Assembly (NCBI GenBank): GCA_036785705.1
Contig: JAWUZG010000001.1
Location: 8,432,001-8,496,000, forward strand
DNA from: Acanthornis magna
Taxonomy: Eukaryota; Chordata; Aves; Passeriformes; Acanthizidae
Direction of reading: 5' to 3'
DNA: 64,000 nucleotides
Under the pieces are notes generated by a model, which was not told where the DNA came from, searched no databases, and saw only the letters and a list, made by a program, of their open reading frames with translations. How positions within the stretch are numbered: position 1 is the first letter of the stretch; the number at the start of each line of letters is the position of its first letter. Shown here in pieces: positions 1-11,684 of this stretch. A program made the translations under genes and the position numbers.

Positions 1-972
1 TTTTATTTTTTTAAGTGTACTTCCAGTTTGTTAAGATTTAATGATGCTCTTCGGGGTACTGGCAGTTCCTCACAGATTTTCTGAAAATACACTTTCTTTT
101 CTATTACCAAGATCCTTGCTGCTGCTGGCGATTGTCATTTTTAGGAAAGGGAAAGGAATAATGTTGACTGGAGGGTACACACCCATCCATAATTTTATGT
201 ATATGAAGAGAATATAGAGATCATCTGCTATTTGTGTAGCTGTCCTTTCTTCATCATCCCTATTTCAGTCTCAAATACCCAAACAATATGACTGTGAGCA
301 TCTTACTTACATTAGGATCTATTACTGGGTGTGGAAATTTCTATTTTGAAAGATGGTGGGTGGATTTACCATCAGATGCTATGAAAGTTTTTCCATGTGT
401 CTGCTTGATCGGTAGAGCCACAAAAGTGCCTGTATTGTCATAGCTTCCTTGGAGAAGAAGGATCAGGAGAGAGTCGCCAGGGAGTGACTGTCTGGGGTGC
501 CTGGAATGGTGTGACGTTGCTGCAGGGCAAGGGTGTAAGAGAAGGGGCAAATCTGCTGCCTCCCTGGGCAGCCAGGTCAGCCTGAGCTCCTTAGCTCCAG
601 TCCTGAGATAGAAGAGAAATTGGGTAGTAGTGAGAGAGAGGTAGGTGAACCTTAAATGTAAACCTTGTTTAAAGACCAGCCCTGGGAGCAAAATTCAAGC
701 TGTATATTGTTATGTTCTTAACTGGCAAACAGAAGACAAGTCAAGAAATGAGTGGCTTAGGTTCGCTAATATCAGTGGGCTTGTTTGTGTTCAAAGGGAT
801 TTTTAAATTTTAGCTATTCACAGTTCTCTGTTTGTTTTAGTTTGTTTGAAAACAGCTCAGTTTTAATGAAATAGAACACCTGAATTATGCCTAAAGGAAA
901 TCATAACAGAGAGAAACACTGTGTTAAGAAAACCAACCCAAACTTTCCTGTGTGCTTATTCTTGCCATGCAG

Positions 973-1155
973 AATAAAAATGAATTGAAGATAAAGGATC
1001 CCAGAAGAAACTCAGAGACCTTAGAAAAAGATAACTTTGTGTTTCGAATGAGTGCTATTTTTCATATGATGTCTAAACTCTCTCAAAAAAATTGTTTTGA
1101 CCCTTGTTATGACCAAGAAACAGCTAAGGAACCGGAGGGGAACAGACATTATTAA
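973..1155 (+). other. possible terminal exon (acceptor, 60-codon frame, stop, AATAAA)
   Basis: A pyrimidine-leaning stretch ending in TTGCCATGCAG precedes position 973 and resembles a 3' splice acceptor. From 973 an open frame of 60 codons runs to a TAA at 1153-1155, and an AATAAA signal begins at 1155, overlapping the stop. The translated frame is polar and charged (it begins NKNELKIKDPRR) and matches no family I recognise. No branch point or downstream GT-rich element was checked. In AT-rich DNA the coincidence of an acceptor, a short open frame and AATAAA is not rare, so this is only a candidate. Confidence 0.15.
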
Positions 1156-1319
1156 ATAAAGATTGCTTCACTCTCAGATAATATTTTTTTAAACTTCCTT
1201 GTTTAGTGCTGCATAAAGCACCATTAAATCTCCCTCTAGGCTTCATGAGTCCTACTTTATAGGTGATTGATCTCAGGCATTGATAGGTAGGCAAGGATTG
1301 GTGAAAATAAATGTCATAG

Positions 1320-1491
1320 AAAAGTTTGGAGGAGAGAATATGCCCCGATGACACAACAAAAAATGAAAGTGTTAGTTCCTGTCTAAGTTTAACACCCGCA
1401 GATTTGGAGCCTGCTATGTTTCCTCGGCTTTCAAATACATCTCTAGTACCACTGATTTGCCAGCAATGCATTCTGGATGGTTCTGCAAGTA
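1320..1491 (+). other. possible internal exon ending at a GTAAGT donor
   Basis: An open frame of about 57 codons starts after a TAG at 1317-1319 and runs to a consensus donor, GCAA followed by GTAAGT, at about 1488-1494. The predicted peptide has mixed composition (for example LTPADLEPAMFPRLSNTS) and does not look like simple repeat translation, but I do not recognise it. The upstream side lacks a convincing polypyrimidine tract, and the opposite strand is also open across it. It is a weak candidate, reported mainly because of the good donor. Confidence 0.12.
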
Positions 1492-4400
1492 AGTGCTTCC
1501 CACAATGTCTTAATTACACCTTTTTTTTCCCTTCTTGATGGGATTCCACAAAGCCACAAGCATGCATTTTAAAATGTACTATTAAAAAGAAAGAAAACAG
1601 TCACCAAAGCTTCCCCAGTGACTAATGTTGTGTAAATACTGTCATGGTACAGTTGGATTTATTTTTAATTATTAGGCCAGCCTGGGGAAGTGCTGTCAGA
1701 GAGCAGTGATAGCCTGTCCATTGCTCGTTTGAGCAGAACAAAGGGCCTGACTTGGAGCAAGTTGCAATGCAGATAGTGTTGTCTGAGTTTATTCTGCCTT
1801 CCTTGTTCTCTTGCAGCAGAAATGTAATCTAGAGCTGCAATGGAATTTAATGCTAGGGTAGATCCCTGTGGAGTTGTAACTCAGCTATATATTTCTTAAA
1901 TTAACCATAGTCTTCCATTCTATTTTTTTTAATGATTTTGACCATAGTTAGGAGATCGTAATTCTGGTCTATCAGAGGTGTTAGTCTTATTGATCTATTC
2001 CCTCCTTTACTCAATATATTTGTTTTTTACTTCTGCTTCTTTTTCTCCTGAGAAGTGTCTCATTATATTCAAATCAGCATTGGACCCAATAAAATCTTTC
2101 TCCTGTACAGATTTGTTCACGTTTTGTTGCTTAGGTTTTCAGGGGGACTACACATATATGGAAATACTGTTAAAACAGAATTGGAATAAGCTGAATTACA
2201 TAATGCTTATCTTGAAGTATTGTCTTGCATACAGTGTATTGTCTTTTCTTACCCTCTACTACAAATGTTCTGTTTTATAAACCCACTGCTCATCTGATTC
2301 AGTGCCACTGCTTTTCAGAAGTAGATGTGCACTGAAGATGTTAATTATTTTTTCTGTTACAGAGTTGGGACAGCTGCAATTTTAAAAGGTGTTTGTTTGT
2401 TTGAAGGAAACAATAACACACAGGAGTAGCTTATGTTGAGACAGATTGATATTTGGGGGGAGTAGTTGAAACAATCTGAATTAATTCCCCAAATTCAGAG
2501 GCCAGTAAATAACCAGGACATCACAGCTGGAACAGGGCTCCATTGCTTGACTATGGACACCTAATGCAATTTTAGATGTCCTGAAATATCTGAGGTATTT
2601 GCAGAGCATATATTGACATGGCACAAGAGCTAATGGAGACCTGTGCTGCTCTGGATGTGGAGCTTGGTGGCCACGTGTCCAGGCACTACATAAAGTAGCC
2701 CCAGATTCCTTCTTTTCTTTGGTAGGCAATAAAAAACTGGCCCTGCTCTCTAAGAGCACAAGAATCTTGCAGTGAGAGGTGGATCCCAGATGTTTTGCTG
2801 TCTTTATTTCACCTTTTTCCCTGGATATTGCCCATTTATGAGTGGGGTTTGTGTGGTTGGGGGTTATTTCCCACACAGAAATACTGACAGTCTGTGAGCC
2901 ATTTGTAAGGGAATACTTTCAGACCATGTGAAACTTAGGCTAGTTTTATGTATGTGTTTATAAATATAGATTATAATAAGTTGCTGGAGCCCAGATGTGG
3001 ACTCCTTAAGGCACATGTTGGATCTCATGCCCACAGCCTCCCTGCAGCAGTGATGTTCTGCTTTGTGCAGTGAAGTTCAGCGTGTTGAATGTAGCAGTGC
3101 ACCGTGGCATCTGTGGGTGCTGAGATATTGGGACAGCCAAAGTCATCTCGAGCTCTTTGAATTCAGAGGATTACTGTGGCATAAGCTGTATTTAGTGTCT
3201 AAAGGAGCTGTGCTGTATTGAAATCTCTGTCAGATGAAATCTTCTCCTCCACCAGGCTTAACTACATACATTTGAAATGTTTTGGATCAACAGCAACCAA
3301 AAAATGATTCAGAACTTATTCTCAGGGTCTTGATGAGGATTGAAGATCACGAAACCACACTGCATGATGTCAATTTTTGGCTTTTTGCCCTAGAGGGAAG
3401 GCACGGAAATGCTCGTGACCAGTCTGATGAGCACAAACAGTGCTTAACATCTGGGCAGCAGAGCAGTTTTGAGTGGATGGGGAAAGACTGCACACCCAGC
3501 AGAGACAGATAGGCAGAATTATTTGAACTGTACCTTTTGAACCAATTTGGAGGGTCCTGGGGATTCAGGATGGGAACATGGGAAATATTGGCACTCACTC
3601 CATGCAGAGCACCAGGGTATTCTCACAGTGTAAAGATCTCTAAGCAGCTGTTAAAATATTAGAATTTAAAATGTTAATGTGTTAATTGCAGGAAGTTCAA
3701 GGAAGGTTGAAAATGTCCTGTACAACTTACATTTCATTCTTCCTAGGCGGAACTATCCAACTCATCATTGCAGCCATTTTACTGAGTATCAGTTCTAATC
3801 CCTTTGAGAGAAGTCAGTTCTCATTTTATAAAGGAACAGAATGGCAGAAAGGCAAAAATATTATTATTCAGAGGAATGGGTGAGAAGAATCTGTTATTTG
3901 AGGCTCTGTACACATATAATAAAAGCATGTTCATAAAATGACAAATGATCAAGGTAGCTTCTCCCTCATCTGAGAGCCCCTTATCAGAGAAATACTTACT
4001 GCATGTACTCCCCTTGTCACCTGAGAAAAAATACACGTGAGCTGATCTGCTTTCATGAGCAAAGGAAGATGGAGGGTGTTAGTTGAAACGGAGTGAAATC
4101 TGTTCATGGCTGGCTATAAACACACACGAGGTGACCTGAGCTGACAGCAATATCTCGGTTATTCTCTGTAACGAGATGGTGAGCTTCCAGCCCAGAGAGA
4201 GAAACAGAGCTGCCATCCTCCTCATCTGTTTGGGGAGCTGAGGAAGCCTGTGAGAGCCTCAAGTGCCACTGCTGGTTCCTAGCCAGTGACCTTCCGTAGT
4301 CTTCACAATCTGAAAAATCCTTAAAAGATTTAGGTGTTGTTTATGAAGTTTTGAACTCAAAAGTCTTGCAGTAAACTCAGAGAAATGTAATGGAAATCAA

Positions 4401-7400
4401 AATACAGTCTCTAAAAAACCAGATAATGCCGTCCTAGAGTCTGTTTTTATTATCCCTTAAATTTTCTTCACTTTTAGTCGTATATATAAGATGATAAAAT
4501 CTATTTGCATGAGCTACTTGATGCTGCTCAAGTGTTGAGAACTGGAAATTATACAAGGAAATATTTCCTCATCTGCGAGTTAGATTAAATTAGGCCAAAT
4601 TAGGCCATATGTTCTGGAGTTTGTTCCTGTGATGCAATTGTATTTTCTGTGAAGACTTTGTCACAATCTTTCTTCCCAGAAGGCAAAACAGTTGAAATTA
4701 TTTTTTTTTCCCAGAGACATTTTTTGCATAACAGGTTAGAAATACAAAGGCAATGTCTTGTGAAAAGCATGTGTTCATTAATACTGACATCTTTATCCTT
4801 TCTATTCCCACTAAAACTTCATTCACTACTTTATCAAGCACCTTTTTAAGTGTACCATTTCATGATTTCTGTTTAGATGAGAAAGTGGTATTAAGCATTT
4901 ACAATAGGTAGGATTTTACTTTTTTTAAAATTACTGACTGACACTGTAATGGTAGAGAATTGGCAACTATCCACAGGTTTTTGTCTACAGCCATCTACAA
5001 GTTTCCTTCACTTCATAAAAGTTCTGAGAAAAATGGAAAGCAAATATTCACAGAAATTTGTTCAAATGAAAGTAAAAGACATAATTTGAGCTCAGCCTTT
5101 CCTCTGTTGTGATAATATTTTTAAGTGTTCTAGTGCAAAAGTTAAACATAGGGTTCTGCTCTTCAAAAGTATTAATTCTCATTGAAAATTGCCTAGCCTG
5201 GACCTCCATTACTCATCCCATTACCTAACCTAATGCAGAAGATGTTGGCCTCCCCAGCTAACCTGTGCTGAATGACATGTCAGGAGCAGCCCATGATTCA
5301 TCAAAATACAATTGTGTTCCTAACGTGTCTTAATCAGGGACCTTTACACTTTTGTTTGCATTGAAATTTTAAGGGAAATGGGGATCATAGACAAAAGCAA
5401 TGTTTGGCATAGTTTGCATGGGTGCAACAAGATGGGTAATAGGAATATTGTCTTCTCTGGCTCCTACCAAAAAATTTGTGCTTATTCCTTAAGATTTTGC
5501 AGTTGTGGTGAGTATGGCTGATTTGTTGTTGACATGGTTAATCTGGTGTCTCTTTGAATATCAAACAATTCAGCTACTACCTTTTGTAAATTTAAAACAA
5601 GTCTTTGTTGTTTTATCAAATTTTTAAAAACATGGTGAAAAGGAACGGCATGTTAAATATAATTACATAGTCATAATAATCACATAACAAAAAGTCCCAC
5701 ACAACTATACATAAAATAATCAGATATCAGTGCTTCTGGCTGTGGACAAGGGTTGCAGAAAACAGCAAAATTCTTGCTTATTTACCCTGAAATTAATTCC
5801 ATTTTTATTACGTGCAGAAATTAAGTGCCGAAAGTCTTGGTTTCTCCCTTACTTTCTCTTTCCCTGTCACTATTTTTATCATTATATTGCACCTCCCTCG
5901 GCTCTGTAATCCCCTGAAACATTTCGCAGCCCTGATTTTCACATTCCAGCTCTCCATTTTTTCCTGTGCCCAGTCAGCTTTGTGTCCTTCATAATCTTTC
6001 CTGCTTTCATGCACATGTGTTTATCTCTCTGCATCCCCTTATCTATTCCCTCTCAAATCTCCTTATCCTAGATTCAGAACCCACGCTAACCTTGCTCATG
6101 CTCCAATCTCCCCCTTGCTTTGATGATTTCAGCTGCCCAGCCCTACGGATGTGTCAGATTGCTTTTCCTCTGCTACAACTCTTTCTGCCCCGCTTGGGTA
6201 GAGTGTGAGCAGGGAAGCTCAAATCGCTTTCGAGTATCGATGGAAAAATCCCTTTTTTGTCACTTCCTACTTGGTGACAAAACTAACATGATGTGAATCA
6301 CTGCAGGAAGCTAAAGAACAATAATGTTTGCTGCAAGAAATGTGTATCAGCCCTGTTTCAAACCCTGGTCCCTCAAACCTTTGAAAAAATCCTATTATTT
6401 TTATAGTAAGAGTATTGTTGCGTTCATTAACTAGCTGTAGACTGTGGAAGTTTGTAAGGACACTAAAAGAGCATTGATCTTTTGGGTTTAATCAACTAAG
6501 AAGCCTGAAAAATCTCACTGTCAGTACTAACACTCTTGGGTATGTACGACAGCTGTAGTTACAGGTTTATGTGGAGTTGCCCCAGCAAGAGTTCCAACCA
6601 AGGATCTCTTAACCTTTTTCCACAGCCTGGAGATGTGTCTTTACCTGGTCCTGAAGTAGTTGTTGCCTCTTACAATCCCATTAATTCATAAATATAAGTG
6701 ACTTTTTAACACATTGATGTGTGTCCTCTTGCTGATTTCTTGATTTATTGTACTATGTTGCGTCTATTCTTCTCCAGTTTCGAAGTAGAATTATTTTGGG
6801 GAGAATGTGCTAAAACTATGTAAGTTATGAGAAAGAAAGCTGGTGTTGGACCGAGATGATCAGTTGATAGAGAGAGCATCTGCCATAGGTCAGGAAGAGT
6901 ATGCTGCATTTATCAAATTTCAGCTTATTCTGAAATAAATTAACATAGGAAAGCCCCTGAGCTTTCAGGTGGGACTGGGCTCTGGCCTACGTTCTGGCAG
7001 TCAGGAGCAGATAAAAGGAGAGCACGTGGCTGAAATGTGCCTTTCCTGCCTTGCTCCTCCCTCAGCCTCCTCCACAGAAAAGTGACACCACCTGGGTGAT
7101 ACAGCAACAAGAAAGGAAAACTTGGTTTTTTCTGATGTTTGCGAAAATGCTTCTTCTTTCTTAATAGGAATCTCTGTTCTCTTAGAGATGAACAATTTAA
7201 TGCACATGGACACACTTTGCATTCTGGTTAATATAATGTAGTTTAGATGCTGAGTATCATTTCCATTGAATTCAGAGGCTTTGCTGATGTAGACGTACAA
7301 ATATCCTGTGTCCTGGGATGCCTTTGTAAATGAATTTTTTTTTCCCCCCTGTCTTCAGTGGCTGATTTGTGTTATTCAACATCTGTTGCCTTTTATCACA

Positions 7401-10400
7401 GTGAATTTCAGCAATAGGCAAAGTGATTCCTTTCAGTTTATATATCATTTTTAGTGCAGTTATAGAAGGAGCAGGAATGAAACGCTATACAAATACTGTT
7501 AAGAGAAAAAAAACAACAAAGCCAGAAAAAAACCTCACACCTCAACCAACCAAGCAAATAAACCACACTACTGCTGTGTGAAAAAATAAGTGAAATAGCT
7601 GAGTTCCTGTTTCCTCTTTTGATCATTTTAATCTGATGAGTGGCTATTCAGATTTATGGAATTCTAAATGATAAAAATAAGTAATTTGATTGATAAGACT
7701 TTGCACCATTTTTCACAAATGGTCAAGACTGCATTGCATTTAATCGGCTTTTGAAAGCAAATGAGAACTTTGTAGAGAAAAGACCAAATGTGACATGAAG
7801 GTGCCACATGTCAAGTGGATGGTTTAGATTTTCTTCACTCTTCTGTAAAAAGCTGAAGAGTTGTTTTGACTTTTTTGATCACTGAGATTCAGTGGGTGAT
7901 AAATGAAAACAACTCCTGGAAATTTATCAACAGGAATATGATCAGATTTGGGTAAACCAAAACTGAGTTACTGTATTAAAGGACTTCTTTCTGATTTCTT
8001 TAGAGAGAAAACTTCTTTTTTTTTAACATTCAAGAAAACTGAAATTTTTCATTAAGACTTGGAGGTCCCAAAAGGATCAAGTAGTTAATTATTTAGTACA
8101 AGTCAGGTTATTTCTTTAGTATAAAAGGGCTTGTGACTCACAGTGCACATGAGGAAGCAAAGTATGCAGGAAAGACAAGCAAAGGCTGTGCTTGTGCCAT
8201 GCAGAGGTGTGCAGGATTTGGAATTTGCTGTAAGACTGAACTTGCAAGGTCCTCAGAGGAGGTGCCGGTGGGGAAGGGGTACAAAATACAGCCTTTGTAT
8301 TCTAGAGCCTTATTTTGTAGGAGCTAAAGCAGTATGCAAGGTTGATAAGACTAATGAGGTAATTAAGTGATTTTTTTTTTTTTTTTAATGGCCTCCTTCA
8401 CTTGAAAGGAGCCTGAGGAGGTTGTTCTGCTGGAGCTGTTCTTTACAGGGGCAGGGGACCTGCCTCAAGCTGAGGTGACAGTAGGCAAGGTTACAGAAGA
8501 ATAAGGAAAGAATAAGACACAAGAGAACATGCTTGCACTGGCTAAAAACATTCAGGAAATCATATTCAGGACAGGAATATGATATTTATATTAGAGGTGT
8601 TCAGTGGTAGAGTTTTAAAAAATTTTGTGGGTTTTACCTGGTCATGAATCATCTGGAAAATTACAGTGAAACTTGCCAATGATAGTAAATTATTCTGTAT
8701 AGCAAAGACAAATGCCAGCTTGAAAAGCTGCACTGAATAATTGAGAAATGCAATGGCAGAGGACAGGATGTTCAATATTGAAAAAAAGTGATGCAAATGA
8801 GAGAGAAACATTTCCTACTTTTGGCTCAGCAGTGAGCACTGGGATAGCGGCATTCTGGTTTCTATGCCTATAAAACATCCGGGTTGCTTTCCTTTTTTTC
8901 TTTTATTTATTTAATTTTTTAAAAATATTTTTGGTCATTTGAGAGCTGAAGTTACCAGCTGGTGATTTTTCCCTAAAAATAGTTTTAGTGTGAGCACAGT
9001 ATGTGCATTTTCTTTCACTGATTTTGCAAAGGTACATTACTAGTGGTACAAAATAGCCATAATTTGCTCTTGGATACTAGAACTACACAAAAAGATGAAT
9101 GGGGCCTATATCTGCTATATAGACAGCTTTCCTTTTGTTGCTTTGGGCAATCATATAGTTAAGTGATAATGTTCCTGGAGATTGAGTCCATGAAGCAATA
9201 AATGGCTTTTATAGTTTATTAAATGCTGAAGTGCAGCTGGAGCTACAAAAGCCATCTCAAGCAGTAAGTATGTTATTACCATTATAGGAAGATAAAAGGA
9301 GAACATTGTGGAAATAGGAATTTTTAAAATTTCGAGGCGGAGGAAGAACAGAAAGGATAATATTTTCATTTAATATATTTGTGGGGTAGATATGAACCAA
9401 TGCTGTCTCTAACCTTTGCAATTTCAAATAAATCCAGGTCCATAATATGTAACTGAGCACTGTTACCATTATCTGTAAAACTTTGAAGCAATAGAGTGAC
9501 GAAAGTTAAATTTGAGCTGGTTTGGATCTGAATTGGGCTACTCTTTTCTCAAAAAAAAAAAAAAGCACTGAGAAGGAAGACCAGTGGGTTTTGCAGCAAG
9601 AGTACCTTTGCACAGTTTTCCTAAATCAATACTAGTTCCAAATTACGCTGGGCTTGGTAGCTACCCTGTTCATTTTTCTTTTTAATCTCTGGCCTCCTAA
9701 GGCATGTCCCTACCCCAGCAAATGTCTGTTATTATTACAGATGGTTTGAAAAGGAAGGAACTGTGGAAAGGACAGGACAAAGTTCTTTCTGACTCTGTTT
9801 CTGGTTAAGCAGGGAAAAGTCCTGCAGCAGCTGAATATATCCATTCCTGGTTCAAGCCCACAGTAAAAGTGAAGTTGCAGCTCCTCTTCTCAGGGCATGG
9901 GTACCAAACTCGATCAGGGTAGGACTGAAGTGAACAGAGGCTTCTTGTGTGGGTGCTAGAGCCAGGACTATGGTGACCAAGTGGTCATTCAGCAAAAAAA
10001 TCCTGATGGATTATGCCAAAAATTTAATATCACTAAGCAGCAGTGCTTTACCCTAAGTATCTGAATTGATTCATATTCTCACCCTCTCTGACCCAGAGAA
10101 AGATATGAGAAGAGTTGTATGATATAAATCAATCCATAATTGTGTTGAAAATTAGCAAAAATATGAAATAAATCTTTGCCAGTGTTAACCTGAAAATTGT
10201 ATCTTCACTTTTGAACCATCTCCTCAGGATTGGGGAAGCAAATGCATCAGCACCTAAGTGCATGAAGTGAGCGGTGACACCTTCTCTGTCCCAGTCCATT
10301 TCAGTCATGGTCATTATTTTATCCAGAAAAACAAGGGGGTTACACAGCAGTGCTAAGAGTTTAAAACTGCAGCCATGGACTGCTGGCATCTGAAGGAATG

Positions 10401-11357
10401 ATTTTATGTCACATTTAGCCAACTATGTTGTGAGCTCAGACCTCGTAACCAGAGTCAAACCTGCAGCAGCTACTGTCCAGTGGATGTGTCCCTGAATTCA
10501 AGACCTAAACATGAATCAACAAAGAGTGGGCTGAGCAGAACTGCTGCTTCATGGCACCTGCATTGCCTGAGATGCTTGATGATCCCCAGGACAACAGCTC
10601 CAGAGTCTCCTGTTTTAGATTAACAGATGTGTCTCCTTTCCACATATTTTAAGATTCATGAAAAATGATTCAGTAATGAGGGCCCAATCTGTTCCCATAA
10701 AGTCAACGAAACCTTTGTCAGTGACTTACATGGAAGCAGACCTGAATCCAATACAAAAGTATCCCGTCATTAGAAAAGCAAACTGAAAAAACTCAGTTGA
10801 ACCAGGCACACTTTGGGTATTGTATTTTTTACATCAGGTTGTCTACAAACAAGTGTTTCTAGTCTGTACCACAGTTTTAGCTTTAACTCTCCATTGAGCT
10901 TGAAAGATATTTATTATAAATAACATTGGAAAGCAGTTACTTTCACTATATCTTGTATATAGATCTCAAATGCATTATGCGACAATTGCTGGCAGCTGTC
11001 TTTCTGTAATGTGATCCTGATGAACAAAATCTCCCAGGGACTGAATGCCAACCTTTATTCTGAATTACAGATGTTGCATGTCTCTTTTTGCAGCCATTTG
11101 TCTAAATCTTTGCCCTGTTTCTTTAAGGAATTTTTGAAGTCTTGGGGGGAAAACAGTCTTTATACCACATTATTCTTTTTATATAAAAACTAATATACAT
11201 ATTACCTTATTTTGCCTTTGCTAAAGGCACAAGAGAAAAACTGTACCTGCACTTTTCTCATGTAAGTGTATTCTTCTGGCCAGTCCTTGAACAGATTGCA
11301 GTTCTTAACTGAAAACTTTAACTTCGTGGGGTAATTACAGCAGCATATATTCACCCA

Positions 11358-11684
11358 GGTGGGAAAGGTCTCAAGAGTCCATGTGCTCAAAGCAGAAGCA
11401 ACACTGAATTCAGAGCAGGTTGCTCGAGGCTTTGTCCAAATGGGTCTTGGAAACTCCAAGAATGGGAACCTGCAGCCTCTGGGAATCCTGTTCCAGTGCT
11501 TAATTATCCTCACAGTGATTTTAGTTTTTTTCTTATACCCAGTAGGATGCCTGTGTTTCAAGTCATGCCCATCACCTCTCTTTCTTCTGCACTTCAGTAG
11601 GGAGCTCTCTTCTTGGTCACCCCTTTGATATTTATTGGCAGGGTGAGGTAGCTATCCCTGAAGCCTTCTCTTCTCTGGACTTAG
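11358..11684 (-). mobile_element. old CR1 LINE fragment, ORF2 end and 3' UTR
   Basis: Read on the minus strand, this segment follows the avian CR1 3' region. Motifs in order along the plus strand are TGCTCAAAGCAG, GAGCAGGTTGCTCGAGGC, a block ending CTGTTCCAGTGCTTAA, CCTCACAGTGATTTTAGTTTTT, and CCTTCTCTTCTCTGGAC. The minus-strand frame keeps the end of the CR1 reverse-transcriptase protein as a readable trace (KHWNRIPRG). Many substitutions and small indels relative to the remembered consensus make it an old copy. The 3' terminal repeat is not seen and the 5' end is truncated, so it is dead. Edges are accurate to about 20 bp. Confidence 0.75.

Larger units (their letters stand above)
1..11357. 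other. AT-rich single-copy DNA, no gene recognised
   Basis: No open frame here shows a family motif, and none is longer than about 130 codons. The stretch holds short homopolymer runs (16 T at 8371-8386 and 14 A at 9551-9564) and a short direct repeat of AAATTAGGCCA near 4586-4607. Two weak exon-like signals near 1 kb are listed separately. A pyrimidine-rich segment lies near 5840-6190. No mobile element is recognisable by eye, although old, highly diverged repeats could be hidden. The best reading is intergenic or deep intronic DNA. Confidence 0.6.
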
